DNA of 64,000 nucleotides from Lachnoanaerobaculum gingivalis (GCF_003862475.1 NZ_RRCO01000004.1:244033-308032), one strand, 5' to 3'; numbered from the stretch's first letter, positions 51,609 to 61,592 are shown. The notes: generated from the sequence alone by a model not told the origin. Made by a program: numbers and translations.

Positions 51609-53132
51609 GTGAGAGGTGTTGAAACAAGAATTCAGGAAATAAGGCATAGAATCTTTAGAGAAGTTGCCAGAATGGCTTATCACACAGAGTGGCCGGTAGA
51701 TAAAAGAATAGAGGAGCTTCCTTATAAGATTATTCCCGGTGAAGTGGGAAATTTTAGAAACAACGTTTTCCTGGAAAGAGCTATAGTAGGTGAAAGACTC
51801 AGACTTGCTATGGGATTGCCTTACAGAAGTGCGGCTAATCATGCTCCCTTATCTGAGGGAATAGAGCTTGCGGATAAGGCGGAGACATATTATACACCAC
51901 CGTTAATTAATATAATTAAATTTGCATGCCATGGTTGTGTTGAAAAGAGAGTATATGTAACTAACGGTTGCCAGGGATGCTTGGCACATCCATGTTCGGA
52001 GGTTTGTCCTACAGGTGCTGTAAAGATAGATAAAGAGAGCGGATTCTCAAGCATTAATCAGGAAAAGTGTATCAAATGCGGTAGATGTGCAAATGTTTGC
52101 GCATACAATGCAATCATTGTGCAGACAAGACCTTGTGCGGCTTCATGCGGTATGGATGCAATATCTTCAGATGAAAACGGTAAAGCCGATATTGACTACG
52201 ATAAATGTGTATCATGTGGACAGTGTCTTGTAAACTGTCCGTTCGGCGCTATTTCAGATAAATCACAGATTTTCCAGACTATAAGAGCTATTCAGTCGGG
52301 AGACAGAGTATATGCGGCTATTGCTCCTGCTTTCGTAGGTCAGTTCGGTCCTAAGGTGACACCGGGAAAACTGCGTGCGGCAATGAAAGCGCTCGGATTT
52401 GCCGATGTATTTGAGGTAGCTATAGGTGCAGATCTTTGTGCCACACAGGAGGCATTTGACTTCCTTGATGAAGTACCTGAGAAATTACCTTTTATGGGTA
52501 CATCATGTTGTCCTTCATGGTCATTGATGGCAAAGAAAGTGTTCCCGGATCAGGCTGAATGTATATCAATGGCACTTACACCTATGACGCTTACGGCAAG
52601 ACTTATAAAGAAACAGCATCCGGACGGAAAAGTAGTATTTATCGGACCTTGTTCAGCTAAAAAGCTTGAGGCTATGTGGACAGAGGTAAGAAGTGAAGTG
52701 GACTTTGTACTTACATTTGAAGAGATGGCCGGAATATTTGATGCAAAACATATAGATATTGAAAATCTTGAAGAAGATCCGAACGGTGTCAACGATGCAT
52801 CTACAGATGGAAGAAACTTTGCTGTGTCAGGAGGAGTTGCAAAGGCGGTTGTAGGAGTTATTAAGAGTCAGTATCCTGACAGAGAAGTAAAGGTAATGAA
52901 TGCGGAAGGCCTTGCAGATTGCAAAAAGATGATGACAATGGCTAAGGCAGGAAAGTACCCGGGATATCTTCTTGAAGGAATGGCATGTCCGGGCGGTTGT
53001 GTTGCAGGACCGGGAACAATGCAGAATATCAAGAAATCTCAAGGTGCGGTAAATCAGTATGCGGCTAAGGCAACACATGGCATTGCTATTGAGACGGAAT
53101 CTGTAAAAGAGCTTGATAAGTTGGTTAAATAA
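51609..53132 (+). CDS. monomeric [FeFe] hydrogenase (group B type)
   Basis: This 507-residue protein has an N-terminal extension with several Cys (CHGCVEKR, CQGCLAHPCSEVCP), two [4Fe-4S] ferredoxin motifs (CIKCGRCANVC, CVSCGQCLVNCP) and the H-cluster domain: TSCCPSW (298-304), GPCSAKKLE (Cys348) and EGMACPGGC. The absence of HydB/HydC partners and of the [2Fe-2S] domain fits ferredoxin-linked H2 turnover, and TSCCPSW resembles group B enzymes. The start is GTG 51609 behind GTGGAGG. Confidence 0.88.
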   Translation: MRGVETRIQEIRHRIFREVARMAYHTEWPVDKRIEELPYKIIPGEVGNFRNNVFLERAIVGERLRLAMGLPYRSAANHAPLSEGIELADKAETYYTPPLINIIKFACHGCVEKRVYVTNGCQGCLAHPCSEVCPTGAVKIDKESGFSSINQEKCIKCGRCANVCAYNAIIVQTRPCAASCGMDAISSDENGKADIDYDKCVSCGQCLVNCPFGAISDKSQIFQTIRAIQSGDRVYAAIAPAFVGQFGPKVTPGKLRAAMKALGFADVFEVAIGADLCATQEAFDFLDEVPEKLPFMGTSCCPSWSLMAKKVFPDQAECISMALTPMTLTARLIKKQHPDGKVVFIGPCSAKKLEAMWTEVRSEVDFVLTFEEMAGIFDAKHIDIENLEEDPNGVNDASTDGRNFAVSGGVAKAVVGVIKSQYPDREVKVMNAEGLADCKKMMTMAKAGKYPGYLLEGMACPGGCVAGPGTMQNIKKSQGAVNQYAAKATHGIAIETESVKELDKLVK

Positions 53133-53150
53133 TTAAATATAATAAAAGCT

Positions 53151-53185
53151 ATTGGCACTCATATTAGGTGAGTGCCAATTTTTTA
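53151..53185 (+). terminator. terminator of the hydrogenase gene
   Basis: ATTGGCACTC pairs with GAGTGCCAAT, followed by TTTTTATT. Confidence 0.8.
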
Positions 53186-53213
53186 TTGACTTTTATATTT
53201 TCATGGTTATAAT
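53186..53213 (+). promoter_or_regulatory. promoter of htpG
   Basis: TTGACT, a 16-base spacer and TATAAT. No CIRCE-type inverted repeat is visible between it and the start. Confidence 0.65.
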
Positions 53214-53265
53214 AGTTATATCAAAGCAAATAATATATTTGCGAATTTATTAGAGAGGTGATGAA

Positions 53266-55314
53266 ATGAAAAAGGGAAACTTATCAATAAACAGTGAAAA
53301 TATATTTCCGATTATAAAGAAATGGTTGTATTCAGATCATGATATTTTTGTGAGAGAATTGATTTCAAATGCAACAGATGCCATAACAAAGCTGAAAAAA
53401 TTAAGCCTTGCAGGTGAGTTTACAAAGCCTGAAGGAGATGAATATAAGATAAATGTAGAAGTCAGTCCTAAACAAAAACTTATTCGTTTTATAGATAACG
53501 GTATAGGTATGACTGAAGAAGAGGTAGAAAAGTATATAAATCAGATAGCTTTTTCAGGTGCGGTTGATTTTATAGAAAAATATAAGGATAAGACAAATGA
53601 AGAGCAGATAATAGGCCATTTCGGTCTTGGATTTTACTCTGCATTTATGGTAGCGGATAAGGTAAGTATTGATACTCTTTCATACAAAGAAGGTGCAAAG
53701 CCTATACATTGGGTTAGTGACGGCGGTCTGGAGTTTGAGATGGGAGAAGGCAACAGAGCTTCAAGAGGAACTGCTATTACATTATATCTTAATGATAATT
53801 GTCATGAGTTTGCAAACGAGTTCAGAGTAAGAGAGATACTTAACAAGTACTGTTCATTTATGCCGGTAGAGATATTCTTAAAGGATATAGATGCTGAGGA
53901 AGCTACAGAAATTATAGAAAAGGATGAGCTTTTAGAAAGCGATACCGTAATAGAGACTATAATTGAGCCTGCAAAGACGGAAGAAAAAGAAAAAGAAGAC
54001 GGTACTAAGGAATTAGTTGAGATAGAACCTGCAAAGGAAAAGATCAAGATTAAAAAGCGTCCTGTAGCGCTAAATGATATACATCCGCTTTGGACTAAGC
54101 ATCCTAATGAGTGTAGCGATGAGGAGTATATCGAGTTCTACAGAAAAGTATTTATGGATTATAAGGAGCCTCTGTTCTGGATCCATTTAAATATGGATTA
54201 TCCTTTTAACTTAAAAGGAATTTTATACTTCCCTAAGATAAATACGGAATATGATTCTATAGAGGGTACTATAAAACTTTACAACAACCAAGTATTTATC
54301 GCCGACAATATAAAAGAGGTTATTCCGGAGTTTTTATTACTGTTAAAGGGTGTAATAGACAGTGCAGACATTCCGCTTAATGTTTCAAGATCCGCATTAC
54401 AAAATGACGGTTCTGTAAGAAAAATCTCAGAGTATATTGCAAAGAAGGTTGCAGATAAGCTTTCAGGAATGTGCAAGACCGAGAGAGATAAGTATGAGAA
54501 ATACTGGGATGATATCGCACCTTTTATAAAGTACGGTTATCTTAAAGACGAGAAGTTTGCTAAGAAGGTAGAAGATTATATATTATTTAAAAATATAAAT
54601 GATAAGTACCTTACATTAAGCGAGCTTATTGATGAAAGCAAAAATTCCGAGGAAACGCTAGAAAATTCTTCTGATGAAACTCAGGAAAACGCTGAAGAGA
54701 AAAAAGAGGTTGAGAAAACTCAGATATTCTATGTAAATGATGTAAAAGAGCAGAGTCAGTATGTAAATATCTTTAAGTCTGCCGGAAAGGATGCCGTAGT
54801 ATTGCCACACAGCATTGATGTACCTTTTATCTCAACTCTTGAGATGAAAAGAGACAATGTGAAATTCCTTAGAATAGATTCAGATATGACGGATGATATG
54901 AGAAGCGAGGAGGTAGCTGAAGATACAAAGGCTTCATATGATAAGTTATCTGAAAAGGTAAAGACAGCTCTTCACAATGACAGATTGAAAGTTTCAGTAC
55001 AGCTTTTAAAGAGCGATGAGATTTCATCGGTGATTACAATATCCGAAGAGAGCAGAAGAATGCAGGAGATGATGAAGCAGTACGGAATGATGGGCATGGA
55101 TCCTTCAATGTTTGGAGGTGAGGGTGAGACTTTGGTTCTCAATGCAAATCATCCGCTTGTAAAGGAGCTTCTTGAGAACAATCATGAAGATTTATTTGAT
55201 ATGATTTGTGAACAGTTCTACGATCTTGCTTCAATATCACACAGCCCGCTTTCACCTGAGAGAATGAGTACATTTATTAAAAGAAGCAATGAGCTTATGC
55301 TTAAATTAAAATAA
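53266..55314 (+). CDS. htpG: molecular chaperone HtpG (Hsp90)
   Basis: This 682-residue protein has the GHKL ATP site (VRELISNATDAITKL, DNGIGMTEEE, GHFGLGFYSAF), a middle domain and a C-terminal dimer domain. Two acidic charged inserts (about residues 220-265 and 460-490) are longer than in E. coli HtpG, as in many Clostridia. GAGAGGTG precedes the ATG. Confidence 0.95.
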   Translation: MKKGNLSINSENIFPIIKKWLYSDHDIFVRELISNATDAITKLKKLSLAGEFTKPEGDEYKINVEVSPKQKLIRFIDNGIGMTEEEVEKYINQIAFSGAVDFIEKYKDKTNEEQIIGHFGLGFYSAFMVADKVSIDTLSYKEGAKPIHWVSDGGLEFEMGEGNRASRGTAITLYLNDNCHEFANEFRVREILNKYCSFMPVEIFLKDIDAEEATEIIEKDELLESDTVIETIIEPAKTEEKEKEDGTKELVEIEPAKEKIKIKKRPVALNDIHPLWTKHPNECSDEEYIEFYRKVFMDYKEPLFWIHLNMDYPFNLKGILYFPKINTEYDSIEGTIKLYNNQVFIADNIKEVIPEFLLLLKGVIDSADIPLNVSRSALQNDGSVRKISEYIAKKVADKLSGMCKTERDKYEKYWDDIAPFIKYGYLKDEKFAKKVEDYILFKNINDKYLTLSELIDESKNSEETLENSSDETQENAEEKKEVEKTQIFYVNDVKEQSQYVNIFKSAGKDAVVLPHSIDVPFISTLEMKRDNVKFLRIDSDMTDDMRSEEVAEDTKASYDKLSEKVKTALHNDRLKVSVQLLKSDEISSVITISEESRRMQEMMKQYGMMGMDPSMFGGEGETLVLNANHPLVKELLENNHEDLFDMICEQFYDLASISHSPLSPERMSTFIKRSNELMLKLK

Positions 55315-55327
55315 TAAAATAAAAACA

Positions 55328-55369
55328 GCCGGTACTTAACAACTTAAAATCGTAAGTGCCGGCCTTTTT
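55328..55369. terminator. bidirectional terminator after htpG
   Basis: GCCGGTACTTA pairs with TAAGTGCCGGC, followed by CTTTTT. It also serves the convergent Mop gene. Confidence 0.75.
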
Positions 55370-55375
55370 AATATT

Positions 55376-55789
55376 TTACTCAATGCCTACCATTACTGAA
55401 GTAGCCTTGATAACAGCATAAGCTTTTTTGCCTACAGCAAGTTCAAGCTCTTTTACAGCGTTCTTTGAGATTGTAGCTGAAACTACACCAAGCTTTGTCT
55501 CAATAGCTACGATATCGTTAACAGCACCTTCTTCAATGCTCTTTACAACACCTTGGAACTTGTTTCTTGCAGAGATCTTTGGAAGCTCTGTAGCAACCAT
55601 AACCTCTGTAGCCTTGATAACTGCGATTGCAGAAGCTCCATCCTTTAACCCGAGCTCCTTGATAGCATTAACTGAAATAGTAGCTGAAACAGCCTCTCCG
55701 TTTACTTCAATAGTAACGATGCCGTTAACAGCACCTTCATTAACATTCTTTACAATTCCCTTGAATTGATTTCTTGCACTTAATTTCAT
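55376..55789 (-). CDS. double Mop/TOBE-domain molybdate-binding protein
   Basis: This 137-residue protein consists of two tandem Mop/TOBE domains of about 68 residues, each with (L/I)SARN-F-G-V, EGAVN-IV and AVIKAT-VMV. Di-domain molbindins bind oxyanions such as molybdate or tungstate, for storage or as regulators. No mod transporter genes are adjacent. Confidence 0.88.
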   Translation of the reverse strand: MKLSARNQFKGIVKNVNEGAVNGIVTIEVNGEAVSATISVNAIKELGLKDGASAIAVIKATEVMVATELPKISARNKFQGVVKSIEEGAVNDIVAIETKLGVVSATISKNAVKELELAVGKKAYAVIKATSVMVGIE

Positions 55790-55974
55790 TGTGTAAAAAC
55801 TCTCCGGTAAAAAATATTTTGCTTAAAGAACTTAAGCAATACTACAGATTTTAGCATAAATTTAAAATATTTCAAGCATATTTAGCTTATAGAATTAAGC
55901 ATACTTGACTTATAATAAGTATATTACTATAATGGATGTAGTTTTAAAAACTACATTAAACGGAGTTGAAAAAT

Positions 55975-56817
55975 ATGACATATAGATTAATTGGGGATAG
56001 TTGTACTGATTTGGATGAGAATCTGAAAAAAGATGAAAATATAAAAATTGTTCCGCTTACACTTGAAATCGGAGACTATCAGGTTATAGATGACGAGAAG
56101 TTTGATCAAAAAGACTTTATAAAGAGAATGGCCGAATCGAAAATAGGACCAAAAAGTGCCTGTCCGTCACCGGATGCATTTAAAGAGGCTTTGGAATGTG
56201 ATACCGATATGGCATTTATCGTTACTCTTTCAGAGCATCTTAGCGGAAGTTATCAAAGTGCTGAGATCGGAAAGAAACTTTACGAAGAGGAATATGAAAA
56301 AAAGGATATTTTAGTGCTTTCGTCAAGGTCGGCATCTGCCGGACAGTATAGACTTATGCTTGAGCTTGACAAATTATGTAAAGAAGGTCTTAGCTTTGAA
56401 GAGATTTCAAAGAGAATGATTAAGCTTAGAGATGAGATGAAGACATATTTTGTTTTGGAGTCTCTTGATACACTTAGAAAGAACGGAAGGCTTTCGGCGG
56501 TGAGTGCATTTATAGCCTCAGCTTTAAATATCAAGCCTGTTATGGGTGCCGTAGACGGTGTGATAGTAAAAAAAGACCAGCAAAGGGGGATGCAGAAAGC
56601 TTTAGTAAAAATGGTTGAGCTTGCTATATCTGAAGCGGGAGAAAACACATCTGAAAAGATTGTATGCATTACTCATATAAATAATGAAGAAAGAGGTGAG
56701 AGTGTAGCTAAGCTTTTCCGTGACAGTAATAAATTTAAGGATGTTAAGGTTGTAAACGGTGCAGGAGTTGCCACTTTGTACGCAGGTGACGGAGGAATAG
56801 TTCTTGCAATCGGATAG
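55975..56817 (+). CDS. DegV-family fatty-acid-binding protein
   Basis: This 280-residue protein starts at ATG 55975 with CGGAG 9 bases before. It shows RLIGDSCTDL, SACPSPDAF, SEHLSGSYQSAE and ESLDTLRKNGRLS, all DegV hallmarks. DegV proteins (FakB-like) present fatty acids to a FakA kinase. No fakA is nearby. Confidence 0.9.
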   Translation: MTYRLIGDSCTDLDENLKKDENIKIVPLTLEIGDYQVIDDEKFDQKDFIKRMAESKIGPKSACPSPDAFKEALECDTDMAFIVTLSEHLSGSYQSAEIGKKLYEEEYEKKDILVLSSRSASAGQYRLMLELDKLCKEGLSFEEISKRMIKLRDEMKTYFVLESLDTLRKNGRLSAVSAFIASALNIKPVMGAVDGVIVKKDQQRGMQKALVKMVELAISEAGENTSEKIVCITHINNEERGESVAKLFRDSNKFKDVKVVNGAGVATLYAGDGGIVLAIG

Positions 56818-56832
56818 GTCAAAAATAAACTT

Positions 56833-56866
56833 AAGTACACAATAATAAATTGTGTACTTTTTTTGG
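56833..56866 (+). terminator. terminator of the degV gene
   Basis: AAGTACACAAT pairs with ATTGTGTACTT, followed by TTTTTTGG. Confidence 0.8.
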
Positions 56867-56946
56867 ATTTATGATAAACTTACTTTGTAATGTATAGATA
56901 TTAGAACGATATGTATGCTTTAATTAAAATATTAAGCGAGGGGTAT

Positions 56947-58233
56947 ATGAATTTACTTGAGGCAAGGGATATATTGGAGAAAAGAGGTCAAAAATTATTA
57001 GAGGAGCTTTACGGAAAATCCGGAGTTGATGATAATTTAAAGAGATATGAAGCAGTTTTAAAGGGATTCTTAAAGGAATTCGGAGAAAAGGATGTTAAAC
57101 TGTTTTCATCTCCCGGAAGAACCGAGATTTCAGGAAACCATACGGACCATAACAACGGAAAGGTACTTGGAGGAAGTATAAATCTTGACTGTGTAGCGGT
57201 AGCTACAAAAAACGACTCCGACTTTGTTAATATTATAAGTGAGTCTTTTTCGCAGAAGTTCAGAGTGAATATAAAGGATATTGAGCCGGGAACAGATAAG
57301 ATAGGTACTGTAGAACTTTTAAAGGGAATACTGGCAGGATTTAGACAAAGGGGTGCGAGTATCGGCGGTTTCGATGCCTATATTACAAGTAATGTAATTT
57401 CAAGTGCAGGGGTAAGTTCCTCAGCCGCATTTGAAACTTTGATTTGTCAGATAATAAATACCTTATTTAATGAAGGGAAACTTTCAAAAACAGATTATGC
57501 CTATATCGGAAAATATGCCGAGAACAACTATTGGGATAAGGCAAGCGGACTGCTTGATCAGATGTGTTGTGCTTATGGAGGGCTTATAAGCATAGACTTT
57601 GCAAATCCTGATTTGCCGAAGGTTGAAGAGATGGATTTTGACTTTGCGGGGGCAAAGCACGATCTTATAATTGTACAAACAGGAAGAGGACATGCGGATC
57701 TTTCAGCGGATTATTCTTCAATACCTGCAGAGATGAAAAAGGTGGCGGAGTTTTTCGGAAAGTCTACATTATCTGAAGTTGATGAAGATGAGTTTTATAA
57801 AGAACTGCCGAAGATAAGAGCTTTTGCAGGTGACAGAGCTGTACTTAGAAGTATTCATTTCTTTGATGAGAATAAAAGAGTCGATAATGAGATAAAAGCA
57901 TTAAAGAACAATGATTTCGATTCTTTCTTAAAGAATATTACGGACAGCGGAAATTCATCATGGAAATATCTTCAAAATGTATATACAAATGCCGCACCGA
58001 ATGAACAGGGGATTACAGTGGCACTGGCTTTATCCGAGAGATTCCTTAAAGAAAAGAATGTTGGGGCAACCAGGGTTCACGGTGGAGGATTTGCAGGAGT
58101 TATTATGGCGATGGTTCCTGAGAACTTAAGTGATGAATATGTTTCCTATATGGATAAATTCCTTGGAAAAGGGTCAAGTTATAAGATGAAGATCAGACCT
58201 TACGGGTCTATATGTTTGGATGAAATGATTTAA
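56947..58233 (+). CDS. galK: galactokinase-like GHMP kinase
   Basis: This 428-residue protein starts at ATG 56947 behind GAGGGG. It has the galactokinase motif SSPGRTEISGNHTDHNNGK (motif 1), SSAGVSSSAAFE (motif 2) and ATRVHGGGFAGVIMA (motif 3). The usual G-E-H-T-D-Y signature is G-N-H-T-D-H here, so the sugar may not be plain galactose. No galT or galE is nearby. It is followed 10 bases later by a small membrane protein. Confidence 0.78.
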   Translation: MNLLEARDILEKRGQKLLEELYGKSGVDDNLKRYEAVLKGFLKEFGEKDVKLFSSPGRTEISGNHTDHNNGKVLGGSINLDCVAVATKNDSDFVNIISESFSQKFRVNIKDIEPGTDKIGTVELLKGILAGFRQRGASIGGFDAYITSNVISSAGVSSSAAFETLICQIINTLFNEGKLSKTDYAYIGKYAENNYWDKASGLLDQMCCAYGGLISIDFANPDLPKVEEMDFDFAGAKHDLIIVQTGRGHADLSADYSSIPAEMKKVAEFFGKSTLSEVDEDEFYKELPKIRAFAGDRAVLRSIHFFDENKRVDNEIKALKNNDFDSFLKNITDSGNSSWKYLQNVYTNAAPNEQGITVALALSERFLKEKNVGATRVHGGGFAGVIMAMVPENLSDEYVSYMDKFLGKGSSYKMKIRPYGSICLDEMI

Positions 58234-58243
58234 AGGAGGATAA

Positions 58244-58639
58244 ATGAACGAAGAACAATATTCGGTAGCATGTCTTATTGTCGGAATACTGAGCTGCGTA
58301 CTTTGTTGCATGTGTTTAGGACTTCCGCTTGGAATAGTAGGTATAGTACTTTTTGTTTTGTCGACAAGAAACGGACATGGAATAGATGTAAAGGCAGGTG
58401 TAGGACTTGCTTTATCAATACTGGGCGTTATACTTTCAATTGCTATGGTATTTATAATAATAATAGGATTGTTATTCTCAGATGATAACGGCTACAGCAG
58501 CTATCGTGATAACAGCAATCCTTTTGAATATTTTATTGAAGAGTATGGTGATTCATTGGAGTTTGATGACAGTGATGAATATCAGAATCTTCCATATTAT
58601 TTTGATGAAAATGAAGATGCACAAATAAATGAATTATAA
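58244..58639 (+). CDS. small membrane protein, DUF4190-like
   Basis: This 131-residue protein has two membrane segments (SVACLIVGILSCVLCCMCLG and LALSILGVILSIAMVFIII) around a short G-rich loop and an acidic C-terminal tail. The layout is that of DUF4190-like proteins of unknown role. AAAGGAGG precedes the ATG. Confidence 0.65.
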   Translation: MNEEQYSVACLIVGILSCVLCCMCLGLPLGIVGIVLFVLSTRNGHGIDVKAGVGLALSILGVILSIAMVFIIIIGLLFSDDNGYSSYRDNSNPFEYFIEEYGDSLEFDDSDEYQNLPYYFDENEDAQINEL

Positions 58640-58660
58640 TTATGGATAAGGAATAAGCTT

Positions 58661-59113
58661 ATGAAATGCCCTTTTTGCCAGGCGCAGGATACAAAGGTTA
58701 TCGATTCTCGTCCTGCGGATGACAATTCTTCAATAAGAAGAAGAAGGCAGTGTGAAAGCTGCAATAAGAGATTTACCACATATGAGAAACTTGAGACAAT
58801 TCCTCTAATGGTAATTAAAAAGGATGACAGCAGAGAAAACTTTGACAGGTCAAAGATAGAATATGGAATCATCCAAAGCTGTCATAAGAGACCTGTCTCC
58901 ACAGTTGTAATAAGAAAAACGGTGGATGATATAGAAAACCAAATCTATTCTATGGAAGTCAGTGAGATACCTACCAGGAAGATAGGTGAGCTTGTGATGG
59001 AAAAATTAAAGGAACTGGATGAGGTTGCGTATGTAAGGTTTGCATCTGTATACAGGGAGTTTAAGGATGTAAATACTTTTGTAGATGAGATATCAAAGCT
59101 TTTAAAGAAATGA
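58661..59113 (+). CDS. nrdR: transcriptional repressor NrdR
   Basis: This 150-residue protein has an N-terminal zinc ribbon (CPFCQAQDTKVIDSRP...RRRRQCESCNKRFTTYE) and an ATP-cone domain. It represses ribonucleotide reductase genes through NrdR boxes, none of which I see here. It overlaps yqeG by 4 bases. Confidence 0.95.
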   Translation: MKCPFCQAQDTKVIDSRPADDNSSIRRRRQCESCNKRFTTYEKLETIPLMVIKKDDSRENFDRSKIEYGIIQSCHKRPVSTVVIRKTVDDIENQIYSMEVSEIPTRKIGELVMEKLKELDEVAYVRFASVYREFKDVNTFVDEISKLLKK

Positions 59114-59637
59114 TTTTTATGAATAAACTTTTTCCGGATTTACACAAGAAAGATATATATGAGATAGACTATAGAGGGCTTTATAATAAGGGATTCAGAG
59201 CTGTTCTTTTTGATATAGACAATACTTTGACTACTCATGGAACAAAGGCTGACAGGTCAAATATTGAATTTTTTAAATCTCTTAGAGAAATAGGATTTAA
59301 GACCTGTCTTATTTCAAACAATAAAGAAAAAAGAGTTTCACCGTTTGCAAAGGCGGTCGGATCGCCTTATATATATAAGGCTGATAAACCTTCAAAAAAG
59401 GGCTATATAAAGGCGATGAATACTTTGAATGTAAAAAGGGAACAGACTTTTTTTGTAGGAGATCAGATTTTTACAGATATATGGGGAGCTAATAATGCAG
59501 GAGTTTACTCTGTTTTAGTGGACCCCATAAGCCCGAAAGAAGAAATACAGATAGTTATAAAAAGGTTCTTTGAAAGAATTGTACTTTTCTTTTATAAAAT
59601 TAAGACAGATAAGGTGAAAAAGAATGATAAGTGCTGA
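59110..59637 (+). CDS. yqeG: YqeG-family HAD-IIIA phosphatase
   Basis: This 175-residue protein has the HAD motif LFDIDNTLT with the catalytic Asp, LISNN and GDQIFTDIWGANNAG. The family is close to aroE in many Firmicutes. Two ATGs, 59110 and 59119, are possible. The first overlaps the nrdR stop. The C-terminus overlaps the aroE start. Confidence 0.9.
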   Translation: MIFMNKLFPDLHKKDIYEIDYRGLYNKGFRAVLFDIDNTLTTHGTKADRSNIEFFKSLREIGFKTCLISNNKEKRVSPFAKAVGSPYIYKADKPSKKGYIKAMNTLNVKREQTFFVGDQIFTDIWGANNAGVYSVLVDPISPKEEIQIVIKRFFERIVLFFYKIKTDKVKKNDKC

Positions 59638-60493
59638 TACAAAAGTTTACGGTATCATAGGAAATCCTGTTTCACACAGCCTTTCTCCGATTTTACAAAA
59701 TACTTTGGCTAAAGAAATGAATATAAATATGAGCTATTCGGCATTTCATGTGACTGAAAATATCAAAGAGGCGATAAAAGGCGCTTTTGCGTTGGATATT
59801 AAGGGTTTTAATGTAACTATCCCATATAAAAAGGATATGCTTGATATAGTTACAGATATTGATGACAGGGCAAGAAAAATAGGTGCAATAAATACGCTTA
59901 TAAAGACTGAAAACGGTTATAAGGGATATAATACGGATATTATAGGACTTGGCATGAGCCTTTATAATAACAATCTTAGTATAAAGAGTAAGGATGTAAT
60001 TATTTTGGGGGCGGGAGGTGCCGCAAAGGCTGTACTTTATTTGGCAATAGAAGAGGGAGTAAAATCAATTACTCTTGTAAACAGAAATATTTCAAAGGCT
60101 GATGAACTGAAAGCGGATGTAGGTATTAAAGATATTTCCGTTATCGCTTTGGATGATTTAAAGTCAAATATCAATCTGCTTGACAAGGATAATTATTTTG
60201 TATTCCAGACTACGAATGTGGGTATGCATCCGGATGTTGAAGATTGCATAATAGAAGATGAGGTATTTTATGAAAAATGTGATTCGGGTATCGATCTTAT
60301 TTATACACCTTTTGAGACTGCATTTATTAAGAAGATGAAATCAAAAGGGAAGGTTTGCATAAACGGTCTGGATATGCTTATTCTTCAAGGTGTTGCAAGC
60401 TTTGAGATATGGAATAATGTTAAAGTCGATAAGGATATTATAGAAAAAGTGAAAGTATTGTTGACAGAGAAACTTAGAGAGAGAATGCAATGA
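59624..60493 (+). CDS. aroE: shikimate dehydrogenase
   Basis: This 289-residue protein has the shikimate site (GIIGNPVSHSLSPILQN, NVTIPYKKD), the NADP loop LGAGGAAKAVLY and the C-terminal NGLDMLILQG. It overlaps yqeG by 14 bases and aroQ by 4 bases, so the genes are tightly coupled. Confidence 0.95.
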   Translation: MISADTKVYGIIGNPVSHSLSPILQNTLAKEMNINMSYSAFHVTENIKEAIKGAFALDIKGFNVTIPYKKDMLDIVTDIDDRARKIGAINTLIKTENGYKGYNTDIIGLGMSLYNNNLSIKSKDVIILGAGGAAKAVLYLAIEEGVKSITLVNRNISKADELKADVGIKDISVIALDDLKSNINLLDKDNYFVFQTTNVGMHPDVEDCIIEDEVFYEKCDSGIDLIYTPFETAFIKKMKSKGKVCINGLDMLILQGVASFEIWNNVKVDKDIIEKVKVLLTEKLRERMQ

Positions 60494-60927
60494 AAATTTT
60501 GGTGATAAACGGTGTGAATATGAATTTCCTCGGAATAAGAAATAAGGAAGTTTATGGAAACAAGGACTACAGCTATCTTCTGGAAATGATTGATAAAAAG
60601 GCAAAAGAGCTTGGGGTGGATGTGGAATGCTTTCAGAGTAATCATGAAGGTGCGATAGTCGACAAGCTTCAGGAGGCATATTTTGAAAAGCCGGCAGGAA
60701 TAGTTATAAATCCTGCAGCATTTACGCATACAAGTGTAGCTATAAGAGATGCTCTTGAGAGCCTTGATTGTATTAAGGTAGAGGTACATATATCAAATAT
60801 TTCGGACAGAGAAGAGTTTAGGCATAAGTCTCTCACACAGCCTGTATGTACAGGGCAGATAGCAGGACTTGGGCTAAGCGGATATACTCTTGCAATGGAG
60901 TACATAATAGAGCAAACTAAGTCTTGA
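60490..60927 (+). CDS. aroQ: 3-dehydroquinate dehydratase, type II
   Basis: This 145-residue protein has the type II signature: ILVINGVNMNFLGIR, FQSNHEGAIVDKL and NPAAFTHTSVAIRDAL, with HISNISDREEFRH downstream. It supplies dehydroshikimate to AroE. It starts at the aroE stop (ATGA). Confidence 0.96.
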   Translation: MKILVINGVNMNFLGIRNKEVYGNKDYSYLLEMIDKKAKELGVDVECFQSNHEGAIVDKLQEAYFEKPAGIVINPAAFTHTSVAIRDALESLDCIKVEVHISNISDREEFRHKSLTQPVCTGQIAGLGLSGYTLAMEYIIEQTKS

Positions 60928-60992
60928 TTTGACATCAAAATTGTTATAGAATAGTTCAAGTATCGCATGAAAGTTTTTAGGAGGAAATATTA

Positions 60993-61553
60993 ATGGTTTC
61001 AGCAGGTGATTTTAAAAATGGTTTAACATTGGAGATTGAGGAAGGACAGGTTTTTCAGATTCTTGAATTCCAGCATGTTAAGCCGGGAAAGGGAGCTGCA
61101 TTCGTTCGTACAAAAATTAGGAATGTAATTACAGGTAGCGTTGTTGAAAGAACTTTCCGACCTACTGAGAAATTCCCACAGGCAAGAATAGACAGAGCCG
61201 ATATGCAGTATTTATATGCAGACGGAGATATGTTCAACTTTATGAATGTTGAGACATATGATCAGATTGCACTTAATGCAGACAAGGTTGGAGATGCGTT
61301 GAAGTTCGTAAAAGAGAATGAGATGGTTAAGATATGTTCATTCAACGGTAATGTATTCTCTGTAGAGCCACCTTTATTTGTAGAGTTGGAGGTTACAGAT
61401 ACAGAGCCGGGATTTGCAGGAAATACAGCACAGGGTGCTACAAAGCCGGCAACAGTGGAGACAGGTGCAGTTGTTTATGTTCCATTGTTTGTAAATCTTG
61501 GTGATAAGATTAAGATTGATACAAGAACAGGTGAGTATTTATCAAGAGTTTAA
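60993..61553 (+). CDS. efp: translation elongation factor P
   Basis: This 186-residue protein has the three-domain EF-P fold. The tip loop KPGKGAAF carries the Lys that many bacteria modify. The C-terminal signature is [23 protein letters not shown] precedes the ATG. It lies 65 bases after aroQ, so it could share the transcript or use its own promoter. Confidence 0.97.
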   Translation: MVSAGDFKNGLTLEIEEGQVFQILEFQHVKPGKGAAFVRTKIRNVITGSVVERTFRPTEKFPQARIDRADMQYLYADGDMFNFMNVETYDQIALNADKVGDALKFVKENEMVKICSFNGNVFSVEPPLFVELEVTDTEPGFAGNTAQGATKPATVETGAVVYVPLFVNLGDKIKIDTRTGEYLSRV

Positions 61554-61567
61554 AATTTTCAATGTTT

Positions 61568-61592
61568 GACGGTCATCTTGACCGTCTTTTTT
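61568..61592 (+). terminator. terminator of efp
   Basis: GACGGTCA pairs with TGACCGTC around TCT, followed by TTTTTTG. Confidence 0.85.
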
